Source of the DNA: Leucobacter chromiiresistens
GTDB lineage: Bacteria > Actinomycetota > Actinomycetes > Actinomycetales > Microbacteriaceae
Direction: 5' to 3'
DNA length: 64,000 nucleotides
Assembly (NCBI RefSeq): GCF_900102345.1
Contig: NZ_FNKB01000001.1
Span: 2,170,001 to 2,234,000, forward strand
Part shown: positions 35,629-45,560 of the stretch, piece by piece
Layout: every line of letters begins with the position of its first letter
How positions within the stretch are numbered: position 1 is the stretch's first letter
The notes under the pieces: generated by a model
Databases searched by the model: none
Told to the model about the DNA's origin: nothing
What the model saw: only the letters and a program-made list of their open reading frames with translations
Made by a program: the position numbers and the translations under genes

Positions 35629-37160
35629 GGGCGCCTCCAAGTGCGACCGTCTCGGGCGAGCATCTCATCAGCCGATGCCGGGCCCCACGATCCGGGAACG
35701 TACTGCTCAACGGGTCCGTCGTGCGCCGCCCAGTGCCGCTCGACCGGGTCGAGGATGCGCCACGAGAGCTCGACCTCGGCCTGACGGGGGAACAGCGGAG
35801 CATCGCCGAGCAGCACGTCGAGGATGAGCCGCTCGTAGGCCTCGGGGCTCGCCTCGGTGAAGGCGTGGCCGTACCCGAAATCCATCGTCACATCGCGCAC
35901 GCGCGTACCGCTCCCGGGCACCTTCGCGCCGAAGCGGATCGTGATCCCCTCGTCGGGCTGCACGCGGATCACGAGCGCGTTCGATCCCTGCTCGGAGCGC
36001 TGGGCCTGCGCGAACAGATTGCCCGGCTCCTTGCGGAAGACCACGGCGATCTCCGTGACGCGCCGCCCGAGGCGCTTGCCGGTGCGCAGATAGAACGGCA
36101 CGCCCGTCCAGCGCCGCGTATTCACGTTGAGCTTCATCGCAGCGAACGTCTCAGTGCGCGACTGCGGGTCCATGCCCTCCTCGTCGAGGAACCCGTTGAC
36201 GAGCTCGCCGCCCTGCCATCCCGAGGCGTACTGGCCGCGCGCGGTCGAGGCCTCGAGGTCGTCGGGCAGCGACACCGCCTCCAGCACCTTCTCCTTCTCG
36301 GCGCGCAGGTGCTGGGCCCCGAGGCTGATGGGCTGCTCCATCGCCGTGAGCGCGAGCAGCTGCAGCAGATGGTTCTGGATGACGTCGCGCGCCGCTCCGA
36401 CGCCGTCGTAGTAGCCGGCGCGACCGCCGACGCCGATGTCCTCGGCCATCGTGATCTGCACGTGGTCGACGTAGTTGCGGTTCCATATCGGCTCGTACAT
36501 CGCATTCGCGAAGCGGAGGGCCAGAATGTTCTGCACCGTCTCCTTGCCGAGGTAGTGGTCGATGCGGAAGATCGAGTCGGCGGGGAACGCCGACTCGAGC
36601 ACGTCGTTCAGCTCGCGGGCCGACTTCAGATCGTGGCCGAAGGGCTTCTCGATGATCACCCGCCGCCAGCGCTGATCGTCTCCCGACCGATCCACGAGAC
36701 CCGAGCTCGACAGATGCTTCGCGACCTCCGGGAAGGCCGTCGGAGGGATCGAGAGGTAGAACGCGTGGTTGCCCATGGTGCCGCGCTCGCGATCGAGCGT
36801 CTCCACCGTGTCGCGCAGCCGGTCGTACGCCTCGGGATCGCCGAACTGGCCCTGCACGAAGCGGATCCCCTCGGCGAGCTGCTGCCACGTCTCCTCGCGG
36901 AACGGCGTGCGCGCGTACTTGCGCACGGCGTCGTGCACGATCTCGGCGAAATCGCGATCCTTCCAGTCGCGCCGCGCGAACCCGACGAGCGCGAAACCGG
37001 GGGGGAGCAGGCCGCGGTTCGCGAGATCGTACACCGCGGGCATGAGCTTCTTGCGCGAGAGATCACCGGTCACGCCGAAGATCACCAGCGAGCTCGGGCC
37101 CGCGATGCGGCTCAGCCGCGGATCGTCGGCCGAGCGGAGGGGGTTGGAAGGAAGCTGCAT
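35625..37160 (-). CDS. zwf: Glucose-6-phosphate 1-dehydrogenase
   Basis: First enzyme of the oxidative pentose phosphate pathway, oxidising glucose 6-phosphate with NADP. The 511-residue protein has the cofactor loop GVTGDLSRKKLMPA (about residues 29-42) and the active-site signature RIDHYLGKE with the catalytic His (about 197-205). Other conserved stretches are NHLLQLLALTAMEQP and RTGKRL. First gene of zwf-opcA-gnd-pgl, overlapping opcA by 4 bp. In many relatives tkt and tal precede zwf; here they lie 8 kb away in the opposite direction. Confidence 0.97.
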   Translation of the reverse strand: MQLPSNPLRSADDPRLSRIAGPSSLVIFGVTGDLSRKKLMPAVYDLANRGLLPPGFALVGFARRDWKDRDFAEIVHDAVRKYARTPFREETWQQLAEGIRFVQGQFGDPEAYDRLRDTVETLDRERGTMGNHAFYLSIPPTAFPEVAKHLSSSGLVDRSGDDQRWRRVIIEKPFGHDLKSARELNDVLESAFPADSIFRIDHYLGKETVQNILALRFANAMYEPIWNRNYVDHVQITMAEDIGVGGRAGYYDGVGAARDVIQNHLLQLLALTAMEQPISLGAQHLRAEKEKVLEAVSLPDDLEASTARGQYASGWQGGELVNGFLDEEGMDPQSRTETFAAMKLNVNTRRWTGVPFYLRTGKRLGRRVTEIAVVFRKEPGNLFAQAQRSEQGSNALVIRVQPDEGITIRFGAKVPGSGTRVRDVTMDFGYGHAFTEASPEAYERLILDVLLGDAPLFPRQAEVELSWRILDPVERHWAAHDGPVEQYVPGSWGPASADEMLARDGRTWRRP

Positions 37161-37210
37161 CCCAGCCTTTCTAGAACGACGCGAACCCGGGGGCGGTCAC
37201 GACGCGCCGC

Positions 37211-37239
37211 GGTGGTGCGACCCCCGGGGTCGCACCACC
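37211..37239. terminator. Terminator-like hairpin between sufT and zwf
   Basis: GGTGGTGCGACCCC (37211-37224) pairs with GGGGTCGCACCACC (37226-37239). With at least three bases needed for a loop this leaves a 13-bp stem. It lies 21 bp beyond the sufT stop and upstream of zwf. Confidence 0.75.
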
Positions 37240-37259
37240 CGCGCGTGCATGCGCCGACC

Positions 37260-37610
37260 TCAGATCGCGAATCCGAGCGCCCGCATCATGTCGCGACCGT
37301 CGTCGGTGATGCGCTCCGGCGTCCACGGCGGCATCCACACCCAGTTGATGCGGAACGCCGTGACGAGTCCGTCGAGGGCTTCGGCGATGTCGTTCTCGAT
37401 CACATCGGTCAGCGGACAGCCGGCGCTCGTGAGCGTCATGCTGATCACGAGCGCGTCGTGCTCCTCGTCGAAGGCCAGATCGTAGATCAGCCCGAGGTCG
37501 ACGATGTTCACGCCGAGCTCGGGGTCGGAGACGTTCTTCAACGCCTCGTAGGCCTGCTCGCGGAACTCCGGGTCGATCGACTGGGGCGCCGTCGTGGTTT
37601 CCTCGCTCAT
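37260..37610 (-). CDS. sufT: SufT-type metal-sulfur cluster assembly factor (DUF59/MIP18)
   Basis: Auxiliary iron-sulfur maturation protein. The 116-residue chain begins with a polar leader, then VSDPELGVNIVDLGLIYDL (the DPE...DLGL block of the family), TLTSAGCPLTDVIENDI with the conserved Cys, and VWMPPWTPERIT. It is the last gene of the suf operon, 17 bp after sufC. In related actinobacteria sufS and sufU usually come between sufC and sufT; they are missing here. No clear ribosome-binding site precedes the ATG at 37610, so it may rely on coupling. Confidence 0.92.
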   Translation of the reverse strand: MSEETTTAPQSIDPEFREQAYEALKNVSDPELGVNIVDLGLIYDLAFDEEHDALVISMTLTSAGCPLTDVIENDIAEALDGLVTAFRINWVWMPPWTPERITDDGRDMMRALGFAI

Positions 37611-37627
37611 GGGGACCAGCCTACGCC

Positions 37628-38386
<759 letters not shown>

Positions 38387-38389
38387 GTG

Positions 38390-38716
38390 TTAAATCTCTT
38401 TCGTAACGTTGGGGTCGATGTACACGTCGCCGTCCTCGATCTCGACGACGAAAACGGGAACCGGCTCGTAGGCCGGGAAATTCTCGGGCACGCCGGTGAT
38501 CAGCGAGAACGCCGACCCGTGCGCCCAGCACTCGAGGGTGTCGCCGTCCACGAAGCCCTCCGCGAGGCTGACCTGGCCGTGACTGCACGTGTCGCCGATC
38601 GCGTGCACGTCGCCGGAAGCGTCGAGCACGATCGCGATCGGCACATCGTCGACGACCACGCGGGTCGCCTGATCCTGCACGAGGTCGCTGACGGCGAGCA
38701 CCTTCTGGCGCGGCAT
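38390..38716 (-). CDS. Rieske-type ferredoxin in the suf operon
   Basis: Small soluble Rieske protein of 108 residues. The [2Fe-2S] ligands C-S-H and C-W-A-H lie in DTCSHGQVSLAEG and LECWAHGSAF (about residues 45-71), the spacing of non-haem Rieske ferredoxins. It has no membrane segment. Its ATG overlaps the sufD stop by one base (TGATG), and sufC follows after 3 bp. The position suggests it gives electrons for cluster assembly or repair; that role is inferred from context. Confidence 0.9.
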   Translation of the reverse strand: MPRQKVLAVSDLVQDQATRVVVDDVPIAIVLDASGDVHAIGDTCSHGQVSLAEGFVDGDTLECWAHGSAFSLITGVPENFPAYEPVPVFVVEIEDGDVYIDPNVTKEI

Positions 38717-39903
38717 CAGCGGGCGGAGTCTGCGAGTTCGGCCTCGACGGCGGCGTGCAGACGCTCCTCCGTCGCGGCGTCGCCGATGCGCGCGATGACC
38801 TCGAACAGGAACCCGCGGACCACGAGCCGGCGCGCCTCCTCCGCCGAGATGCCGCGGCTCTGGAGGTAGAAGATGTGCTCGTCGTCGAAGCGGCCGGTCG
38901 CGCTCGCGTGGCCGGCGCCCTCGATGTCGCCCGTCTCGATCTCCAGGTTCGGGATCGAGTCGGCGCGCGTCCCCTCCGTGAGCACGAGGTTGCGGTTCTG
39001 CTCGTAGCTGTCGGTGCCGGTCGCGTTGTTGCGGATCAGCACGTCGCCGATCCACACCGTGTGCGCGCCCTCGCCCTGAAGCGCGCCCTTGTAGGTCACG
39101 CGGCTGCGGGTGTGGGGGGCGTCGTGGTCCATGTAGACCTGGTGCTCGAGGTGCTGGCCGGCGTCGGCGAAGTACGCGCCGAGCGCTTCGCCGTTCGCGC
39201 CCTCGTGATCGAGGTGGATCGACGGGTTGAGGCGCACGACGCCTCCGCCCAGCGAAACGACGATGTGGGTGAGCGATGCGTCGCGGCCCACCGTCGCGTA
39301 GTGGCTCGCGAGGTGGATCGCGTCGTCGTTCCACTGCTGCACGCTGACGACCGTGAGCTTCGCGCCGTCTCCGACGACGATCTCCACGTTCTCCGAGAGC
39401 TGGGCGGAGCCCGAGTTCTCGAGGATCACGAGACCCTGCGCGTGCGCAGCGGCCTCGATGACCGTGTGCGCGGCGCGGGGCGCCGCGTCGAGTGCGTCGC
39501 GGGTGACGACTGCGGTGACGGGCTCCTCCGAGGAGACCGTGACGACGTGCGCCTCGCCGAAGGCGGACCATGCCGCCGCGGCTCCGCGCTCCTCCGGGGT
39601 GCCGGCGCGCCCGATCCGCGCGTCGTCCCGCGAGGCCCACTCGGCGGTGACGCCGGCGACCTCGGAGACGGAGACCGGCAGACGACCCCCGTCGAGCCGC
39701 CCGTTGAGCAGCGCGTCGAGCTTCGCGACCGGCGTGTACTTCCACACGGCCTCGCGGCCGGTGACCTCGGCGAAATCGGCGACATCGGTCGACTTCGGGC
39801 GCTCGGAGCGGGTCTGCACGGGCACGCGGTTCGCCCAGTCCCCGTCGGAGTGCGCGGTCAAACCGTGCTGAGCCGTTTCCTGCGGTGCAACAGCTTGCGT
39901 CAT
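38716..39903 (-). CDS. sufD: Fe-S cluster assembly protein SufD
   Basis: SufB paralogue that, with SufB and SufC, forms the cluster-building scaffold. In the 395-residue protein the C-terminal beta-helix ends with GAGHASATGRFDDEHIFYLQSRGI (a hallmark of SufB/SufD) and VRGFLFEV. The start ATG overlaps the sufB stop by one base (TAATG), and the N-terminal 100 residues are helical and variable as usual. Partners lie immediately up- and downstream. Confidence 0.95.
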   Translation of the reverse strand: MTQAVAPQETAQHGLTAHSDGDWANRVPVQTRSERPKSTDVADFAEVTGREAVWKYTPVAKLDALLNGRLDGGRLPVSVSEVAGVTAEWASRDDARIGRAGTPEERGAAAAWSAFGEAHVVTVSSEEPVTAVVTRDALDAAPRAAHTVIEAAAHAQGLVILENSGSAQLSENVEIVVGDGAKLTVVSVQQWNDDAIHLASHYATVGRDASLTHIVVSLGGGVVRLNPSIHLDHEGANGEALGAYFADAGQHLEHQVYMDHDAPHTRSRVTYKGALQGEGAHTVWIGDVLIRNNATGTDSYEQNRNLVLTEGTRADSIPNLEIETGDIEGAGHASATGRFDDEHIFYLQSRGISAEEARRLVVRGFLFEVIARIGDAATEERLHAAVEAELADSAR

Positions 39904-41321
39904 TATCCGACGGATCCTTCCATGCCCATCTCGATGAGCTTGTTCAGTTCGAGCGCGTACTCCATGGGCAGCTCGCGGGCGATCGGCTCGATGAAGCCGC
40001 GCACGATCATCGCCATGCCCTCCTCCTCGGCGAGCCCGCGGCTCATGAGGTAGAACAGCTGCTCCTCGCTGACGCGCGAGACCGTCGCCTCATGGCCGAG
40101 CTCCGCGTCATCGGTGCGGATGTCGATCGCGGGGTACGTATCGCTGCGCGAGATCGTGTCGACGAGCAGCGCATCGCACACCACCGAGTTCGCGGAGTGC
40201 CGCGCATTGGCTTCGATGCGGACCTCGCCGCGGTAGCCGGTGCGGCCGCCGCCTCGGGCGATCGACTTCGCGAGGATCGACGACTTGGTGTTCGGGGCGA
40301 GATGGATCATCTTCGCGCCCGTGTCCTGATGCTGGCCGGGGCCCGCGAACGCGACCGACAGGGTCTCGCCCTTCGCGTGCTCGCCCGTGAGGTAGATCGA
40401 CGGGTACTTCATGGTGACCTTCGAGCCGATGTTGCCGTCGACCCACTCCATGGTGGCGCCCTCTTCGGCGATCGCGCGCTTCGTCACGAGGTTGTACACG
40501 TTGGTCGACCAGTTCTGGATCGTCGTGTAGCGCACGCGCGCGTTCTTCTTCACGATGATCTCGACGACGGCAGAGTGCAGCGAATCCGACTTGTAGATCG
40601 GCGCCGTACAGCCCTCGATGTAGTGGACGTAGCTGCCCTCGTCGGCGATGATGAGCGTGCGCTCGAACTGGCCCATGTTCTCCGTGTTGATGCGGAAGTA
40701 GGCCTGCAGCGGGATCTCGACGTGGACGCCCTTCGGCACGTAGACGAAGGATCCGCCCGACCAGACGGCCGTGTTGAGCGCGGCGAACTTGTTGTCGCCC
40801 GAGGGGATGACGGTGCCGAAGTACTCCTCGAAGATCTCCGGGTGCTCCTTGAGCGCCGTGTCGGTGTCGAGGAAGAGCACGCCCTGCTCCTCCAGATCTT
40901 CGCGGATCTGGTGGTACACGACCTCGGACTCGTACTGCGCGGCGACGCCCGCGACGAGGCGCTGACGCTCGGCCTCGGGGATGCCGAGACGCTCGTACGT
41001 CTCCTTGATCTCCTCAGGGAGCTCCTCCCAGGTGGTCGCCTGCTGCTCGGTCGAGCGGACGAAGTACTTGATGTTGTCGAAGTCGATGTCCGACAGATCC
41101 GCGCCCCACGCGGGCATCGGCTTCCGGTCGAAGATCTGCAGCGCCTTCAGGCGACGCTTGAGCATCCATTCGGGCTCGTTCTTCAGTGCCGAAATCTCGC
41201 GCACGACCTGCTCGCTGAGCCCGCGCTTGGCAATCGCGCCGGCTTCGTCGCTGTCGTGCCAGCCGAATTCGTACTGGCCCAAGCCTTCGAGCTCGGGTCG
41301 GTCGATCAGTACCTCTGGCAT
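39903..41321 (-). CDS. sufB: Fe-S cluster assembly protein SufB
   Basis: Main scaffold subunit of the SUF system. The 472-residue protein has the conserved [32 protein letters not shown] stretch (split here: [10 protein letters not shown], then [13 protein letters not shown]), [14 protein letters not shown] (with a candidate cluster Cys), [15 protein letters not shown] and [23 protein letters not shown]. The ATG at 41321 has GAGGGAGGG just upstream; longer readings reach into the promoter region. First gene of sufB-sufD-ferredoxin-sufC-sufT. No SufR-type repressor gene is present next to it. Confidence 0.96.
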   Translation of the reverse strand: MPEVLIDRPELEGLGQYEFGWHDSDEAGAIAKRGLSEQVVREISALKNEPEWMLKRRLKALQIFDRKPMPAWGADLSDIDFDNIKYFVRSTEQQATTWEELPEEIKETYERLGIPEAERQRLVAGVAAQYESEVVYHQIREDLEEQGVLFLDTDTALKEHPEIFEEYFGTVIPSGDNKFAALNTAVWSGGSFVYVPKGVHVEIPLQAYFRINTENMGQFERTLIIADEGSYVHYIEGCTAPIYKSDSLHSAVVEIIVKKNARVRYTTIQNWSTNVYNLVTKRAIAEEGATMEWVDGNIGSKVTMKYPSIYLTGEHAKGETLSVAFAGPGQHQDTGAKMIHLAPNTKSSILAKSIARGGGRTGYRGEVRIEANARHSANSVVCDALLVDTISRSDTYPAIDIRTDDAELGHEATVSRVSEEQLFYLMSRGLAEEEGMAMIVRGFIEPIARELPMEYALELNKLIEMGMEGSVG

Positions 41322-41604
41322 GATCCCTCCCTCATTCTTCGTCTCGCCCGGAGAACCCCGGCCGAGCCGGAGGGATCCGGCCGGCGGCGTGCGCGAACGC
41401 GTGAGATGGACGCGCACATCGGGTTCCCTGCAGCGGTGCAGTATTCTGGGCTTCGAACGCGACCGGGACGATCCGATGCCGGGCATCGAACGGGCGGCTC
41501 GACGTTCGCAACCACAGCTTCCCATTCTACAGGTTTCCGATGGTTTCGGGAGATGTCCGCTCTGGGCGTCGCATGACTCTGGGAAGCAGCCGAGAGGAGA
41601 CCCG
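41322..41604. promoter_or_regulatory. Divergent promoter region of sufB and ctaA
   Basis: 283 bp between two diverging genes. A short palindrome, CTGCAGCGGTGCAG (41428-41441, 5-bp arms), and AGAATA on the minus strand beside it are candidates for the sufB control region. Nothing convincing as a known operator is visible. Confidence 0.4.
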
Positions 41605-42549
41605 TTGTCCAGCGCGCCCACTGCAAGCACCACCGCGCCGGGGCCGACCGCGCCCGCCGCCGCACTCCCCTCCCGATTCCTCCGAGTCGTCGCATGGGTG
41701 TCGTTCGTACTGAACACGTTGATCATCGGAACCGGCGGTGCCGTGCGCCTCACGGGCTCCGGTCTCGGGTGCCCGAACTGGCCGCTGTGCGCCCCCGGCT
41801 CGCTCGTGCCGACCGAGGAGCTCACCTACCACTCGCTCATCGAGTTCGGCAATCGCACGATCTCGGGCCCGCTGCTGGTCAGCGCGATCCTCGTCCTCCT
41901 CCTCACCTGGCGCATCCGCGCCGCCCGGCGCGACCTCTTCGTCATCTCGGCCGTCGTGCTCGGCCTCGTGGTGCTGCAGGCGCTCATCGGCGGCGTGATC
42001 GTGTGGCTGCACCTCAACGCGAACCTCGTCGGGATCCACTACGTCATCTCGCTCGCCCTCGTCTGCATCACTGCCGCCTACCTGACTCGGATGTACGAGG
42101 CGGGCGGGCCGCGCGAGCGCGCCGTGCCGAAGGGGTTCGCGATCCTCGCGCACATCACGACCCTCGCCATGGCCGTCACCGTGCTCTTCGGCGTGCTGAC
42201 CACGGGTTCGGGCCCGCACTCGGGCGACGCGACGATCCAGCGCGACGGCATCGACGCCGTGCTGATGAGCCACATCCACGCCTGGCCCGGGTACATTGCG
42301 TTCGCGCTGACGCTCTCGCTGCTCGTGTGGGCGGCGGCGCGGCGCCTGCGCCCGCTCCGGTGGATTGCCGCGCTGATGGGGGCGCTCATCGTGCAGATCG
42401 CGATCGGCATCTACCAGGCGCGCTCGGGGCTGCCGCCCCTCGCGGTCGGCGTGCACATGGTGCTCGCGGCTCTCACCGCGGCCGCCATGACGGTGGTGGT
42501 GCTGCGTCTCAAGCGCCCGGCGACCGTCTCCGCGGTCGCTGCGTCGTAG
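41605..42549 (+). CDS. ctaA: Haem A synthase
   Basis: COX15/CtaA-type membrane enzyme oxidising haem O to haem A for the aa3 oxidase. The 314-residue protein has eight helices. It starts with [19 protein letters not shown] (conserved Cys pair on the outer loop) and carries His ligands in [25 protein letters not shown] and [11 protein letters not shown] choose the TTG at 41605: it has GAGGAG 6 bp upstream and is the first start giving the usual short leader. Its partner ctaB lies 2 kb away on the other strand, with the DUF559 gene between. Confidence 0.93.
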   Translation: MSSAPTASTTAPGPTAPAAALPSRFLRVVAWVSFVLNTLIIGTGGAVRLTGSGLGCPNWPLCAPGSLVPTEELTYHSLIEFGNRTISGPLLVSAILVLLLTWRIRAARRDLFVISAVVLGLVVLQALIGGVIVWLHLNANLVGIHYVISLALVCITAAYLTRMYEAGGPRERAVPKGFAILAHITTLAMAVTVLFGVLTTGSGPHSGDATIQRDGIDAVLMSHIHAWPGYIAFALTLSLLVWAAARRLRPLRWIAALMGALIVQIAIGIYQARSGLPPLAVGVHMVLAALTAAAMTVVVLRLKRPATVSAVAAS

Positions 42550-42633
42550 CGCGCCCGTCGGCGCCCAGATGCGGGGTCTCGCCTCGTGGGCTCCCCTCCT
42601 GCGGCCTGCCTTCCTTCGGGCATCCCTCCCGTA

Positions 42634-42810
42634 GGTGAGCGATTTCTGCGGGCTCCCTTCCCGTGGGTGAGCGATTCCTGCGGGAGCTCGCGAGGGTGAG
42701 TCGCGCCGACTGCTCACCCGGCAGAAACCGCGCCCCTCGCCGCCGAGTCCTCCCGCTGGTGAGCACTCCTTGCGCCTCTGCGACCCGGATCCCTGCCGAA
42801 ATCGCTCACC
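42634..42810. repeat. GGTGAGC-family repeat cluster B
   Basis: Five half-sites of the dispersed palindrome family between ctaA and the DUF559 gene. Three point forward (GGTGAGCGATTTCTGC at 42634, GGTGAGCGATTCCTGC at 42666, GGTGAGCACTCCTTGC at 42758) and two are inverted (GACTGCTCACC from 42708, and GAAATCGCTCACC ending at 42810). The last overlaps the DUF559 stop codon at 42806-42808. Confidence 0.82.
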
Positions 42811-43903
42811 CGCGTTCGCCTGCAACCGCCTCACCTCCCTGCACCGCGACACCGGTGCCGGTTGCCCGCGGGTGTATGTCTTGGCGCGCCCGCGGAAGTG
42901 CCGACCGGATATGGAGGCCGCGCGCGTAGCGTTCGTCGAGCAGCCGAGCGTCCTCCACAGGAAGCTCGCGGCTTTCGCGTCCGAGGAAGGTCAGGAGCCG
43001 CTTCGAGAGTGGAGGATCGCGGCTCCAGTGGTGTTCGCGCACCACCACCAGCACCTCCCAGCCGGCGTTCCGCGCCGCATCGAGGCGTTCGAGGTCCCGC
43101 AGATATTGACTGCGCAAGCGCCAGTGGTGGTCGCCGTCGTACTCGACGATGCGCTTCCTCTGCACGTCGACGAGATCGAAACGCCCGATCCAGGCTCCGG
43201 AGTCGTCATAGATCGTATGCTGCAGCGTCAGGTCGTTCACCCCGACGCGTTCGCCGGCCAGGCGAGTGAGCGTCTCCATGCGCGATTCCGCACCGGTGCG
43301 GGCATATCGTGCGGCCATCCGGAGTCGACGCGATCCGGCTCCGCGCACATTCGAGCAGAAGCGCTCCAAGGCCTCGGAGGAGACGAGCGGCCGCGAGTCC
43401 GGTCCTGCACGACGTGCGACCAGCAGATGGTCGAGCGCCACGACGAGATCTGGGAACGGCAAGGTGGGAGACGCCTGGAGCGCGGCCTGCAGGGGTTCGA
43501 CTACCGGGATGCGCACACGATATTCGGGCAACCACAACTGTCGAATGCGCTCGGCGCGCTTGCGACGGTGGCCCGTGACTCCTTCGCACCTCACCTGTCC
43601 GGAGGCGGCTCGGGATTCGACGTCGACGTTCGTCGACTCGGGCATGTGGATCGGGCATCCGAAGAGCGCGAGCGCGGTCGCGTGGCTGAAGCACTCACCC
43701 GGTCGGAGGCGAGGAACGTATGCTGCAGCTCGGCCGAACAGGGAGTCGTCGTGCGTCGCAGCCACCCGCACGCCTCGGAAGGGTCGTGCCAGCCGAGGGT
43801 TGCGGAGTACGCCCGGCGAGATGCCGGCGGAGAGCGCCTCCGAGGCGAGGAACGACGCGCAGCCGTATTGCTCGAGAACGGCATCGATACGTTGCATGCC
43901 CAT
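42806..43903 (-). CDS. AbiEi-like HTH plus DUF559 (Vsr-like nuclease) protein
   Basis: The 365-residue protein has an N-terminal winged-helix stretch like the AbiEi antitoxin domain (about residues 3-48, RIDAVLEQYGCASFLASEAL then PFRGVRV). A middle part follows, and then a C-terminal DUF559 domain with a PD-(D/E)XK/Vsr-type core: E210 in SRMETLTRL, D243 in GRFDLVD, and E254-Y-D256 in VEYDGDHHW followed by DLERLDAARNAGWEVLVVV. All core acidic residues are present, so nuclease activity is plausible but unproven. No AbiEii-type toxin gene is adjacent. Repeat clusters lie on both sides, and the stop codon is inside one. The start is uncertain (ATG 43903; also ATG 43897 or TTG 43984). Base composition is somewhat less GC-rich than its neighbours. 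Confidence 0.8.
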   Translation of the reverse strand: MGMQRIDAVLEQYGCASFLASEALSAGISPGVLRNPRLARPFRGVRVAATHDDSLFGRAAAYVPRLRPGECFSHATALALFGCPIHMPESTNVDVESRAASGQVRCEGVTGHRRKRAERIRQLWLPEYRVRIPVVEPLQAALQASPTLPFPDLVVALDHLLVARRAGPDSRPLVSSEALERFCSNVRGAGSRRLRMAARYARTGAESRMETLTRLAGERVGVNDLTLQHTIYDDSGAWIGRFDLVDVQRKRIVEYDGDHHWRLRSQYLRDLERLDAARNAGWEVLVVVREHHWSRDPPLSKRLLTFLGRESRELPVEDARLLDERYARGLHIRSALPRARQDIHPRATGTGVAVQGGEAVAGERG

Positions 43904-44539
43904 AGCATCGCGCGACTCGTCCGCGCGCTCGCGAGCTATCCACAGTGCGCGGCGGATCTCGTCGCAAACGGCTGCCTGCGGCAAGTGTGAGCGACGCTGC
44001 GGTCGTGCGTTGGCGCCACCACGGGCCGGGCGGTTGACCGTCCGCGCCGGCGCGCGGCAGAGCCCGAGCCGAACGTGTCTTGGGAGGGTGAGTACTTCCT
44101 GCAGGTGAAACGGTCACCGAGTGCACGAACTGCTCACCCCCGAAGGCGCCAGACCGTAGGTGAGCAGCTTCTGCGCGGGAGTCGCGCGCAGGGCGCACGA
44201 ACTGCTCACCCCCGAAGGTGCCCGGCCGCGGGTGAGTAGTTTCTGCGCGGGATTGGCGCGCAGGGCGCACGAACTGCTCACCCCCGAAGGCGCCAGACCG
44301 TGGGTGAGCAGCTTCTGCGCGGGAGTCGCGCGCAGGGCGCACGAACTGCTCACCTTCGCCCTCAGGGGCTCGTAGCCTCGGGCCTCGGGCCTCGGGCCAC
44401 GCAGCCCCGGAACGTCGCGAGCGCGCACCGTCGCGAGCGCGCACCGCCGCGAGCGTGCCCCTCGGGCGCGCGCCAGAGGCTCCGTACCCCGGGGCGCACG
44501 TCGCGCCCCGAATAGCCGCACCCCCGAAGCGCCGCGCGC
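43904..44539. other. Gene-free interval holding the tandem palindrome array
   Basis: About 635 bp between the DUF559 gene start and the 3' end of ctaB. Half of it is the 72-bp tandem array described separately. The rest is GC-rich with short direct repeats (GTCGCGAGCGCGCACC twice near 44410-44445) and no gene I can support. Confidence 0.65.
44087..44354. repeat. 72-bp tandem array of GGTGAGC palindromes, cluster C
   Basis: GCACGAACTGCTCACC recurs at 44123, 44195, 44267 and 44339, exactly 72 bp apart, and the DNA between is nearly identical (three full units). Each unit folds as a nested hairpin; in the first, the outer stem is GGTGAGCAG (44159-44167) with CTGCTCACC (44202-44210), and the inner stem is CTGCGCG (44171-44177) with CGCGCAG (44185-44191). 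A degenerate half-site (44087-44102) opens the array. There are no unique spacers. Confidence 0.93.
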
Positions 44540-45472
44540 CTAGAACGGAAGGAGCGCGTCGACCGCTATGACGAGCGACAGCACCGAGAGGTAGATGTTC
44601 GCGGTGTGGAAGACCTGCATGGGCTTGCCCGCCTCGCCGCGGATCGCGTGGGCGTAGAGACGGTGGGCCTGCACGATGAAGTACCCGCCGAAGACGAGCG
44701 ACGCGACGGTGTAGGTCCAGCCCATCTCGGCGACGGGGATCAGCAGCAGGCTGGCGGCGACCGTCGCCCACGTGTAGAGGATCACCTGGAGCCCGACGGT
44801 GACGCGGCCGCGCACGACGCCGAGCATCGGGACGCCGGCCGCGGCGTAGTCGTTGCGGTACTTCATGGAGAGCGGCCAGTAGTGGGCCGGCGTCCAGAGG
44901 AAGATCACGAGGAAGAGCACCCATGCGGGCCAGTCCAGCGATCCGGTGACGGCCGCCCAGCCGATCAGCACCGGGAAGCAGCCCGCGATGCCGCCCCACA
45001 CGATGTTCTGCTCGCTGTGGCGCTTGAGCACGATCGTGTAGATGACCACGTAGAAGAAGATCGCGCACGCGGAGAGCGCGGCTGCCAGCCAGTTCGTCGT
45101 CGCCGCGAGCCAGACGACCGACAGGGTCGCCATCACCCAGGAGAAGATGAGGGCGTTGCGGTCGGAGATCTCGCCGGTGACGAGGGGGCGGTTCTCGGTG
45201 CGCTTCATCTTGCGATCCATGTCGCGGTCGATGTAGCAGTTGAAGGCCCCGGCAGACCCGGCGCTCATGGCGCCGCCGATCAGCGTCGCGAGCACCAGCC
45301 AGAGGTTCGGCAGGCCGCCCTGCGCGAGGATCATCGCGGGCACGGTGACGACGAGCAACAGCTCCATGACCCGGGGTTTCGTCAGGGCGACGTAGTTCTT
45401 GACCGTGCGGCCGAACGTGGGTCGCCCGGCGGTGGCGCGGGCCTGAGTCTGGACTGGGATCTGCGTGGACAT
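44540..45472 (-). CDS. ctaB: Protohaem IX farnesyltransferase
   Basis: Membrane prenyltransferase making haem O from protohaem and farnesyl diphosphate, the step before CtaA. The 310-residue protein has about nine helices. The first Asp-rich motif is NCYIDRDMDRKMKRTENRPLV (about residues 79-99), where N-x3-D-x3-D binds the prenyl diphosphate. The second conserved loop is WTPAHYWPLSMKYRNDYAAAGVPM (W-TPxHFW-type). The ATG at 45472 has AGAAGG just upstream and TACCAT (45486-45481) as a possible -10 box. It diverges from tkt across 88 bp. Confidence 0.96.
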   Translation of the reverse strand: MSTQIPVQTQARATAGRPTFGRTVKNYVALTKPRVMELLLVVTVPAMILAQGGLPNLWLVLATLIGGAMSAGSAGAFNCYIDRDMDRKMKRTENRPLVTGEISDRNALIFSWVMATLSVVWLAATTNWLAAALSACAIFFYVVIYTIVLKRHSEQNIVWGGIAGCFPVLIGWAAVTGSLDWPAWVLFLVIFLWTPAHYWPLSMKYRNDYAAAGVPMLGVVRGRVTVGLQVILYTWATVAASLLLIPVAEMGWTYTVASLVFGGYFIVQAHRLYAHAIRGEAGKPMQVFHTANIYLSVLSLVIAVDALLPF

Positions 45473-45560
45473 CGCCTTCTATGGTACCCCGCCGTTCGAT
45501 AAGATTGTTCGGGGGTGCGCCAGGGCGGCGTTCTCCCGCATTCAGCCGGAAAGGAACGTC

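Noticed and set aside
44123..44354. CRISPR-like array
   Set aside because: The units are contiguous and nearly identical over their full 72 bp, with no unique spacers and no cas genes.
44114..44521. A 135-residue minus-strand frame with a 24-residue repeat
   Set aside because: The repeats come from the palindromic 72-bp DNA array, whose hairpin arms explain the conservation. There is no ribosome site and no protein-like pattern.
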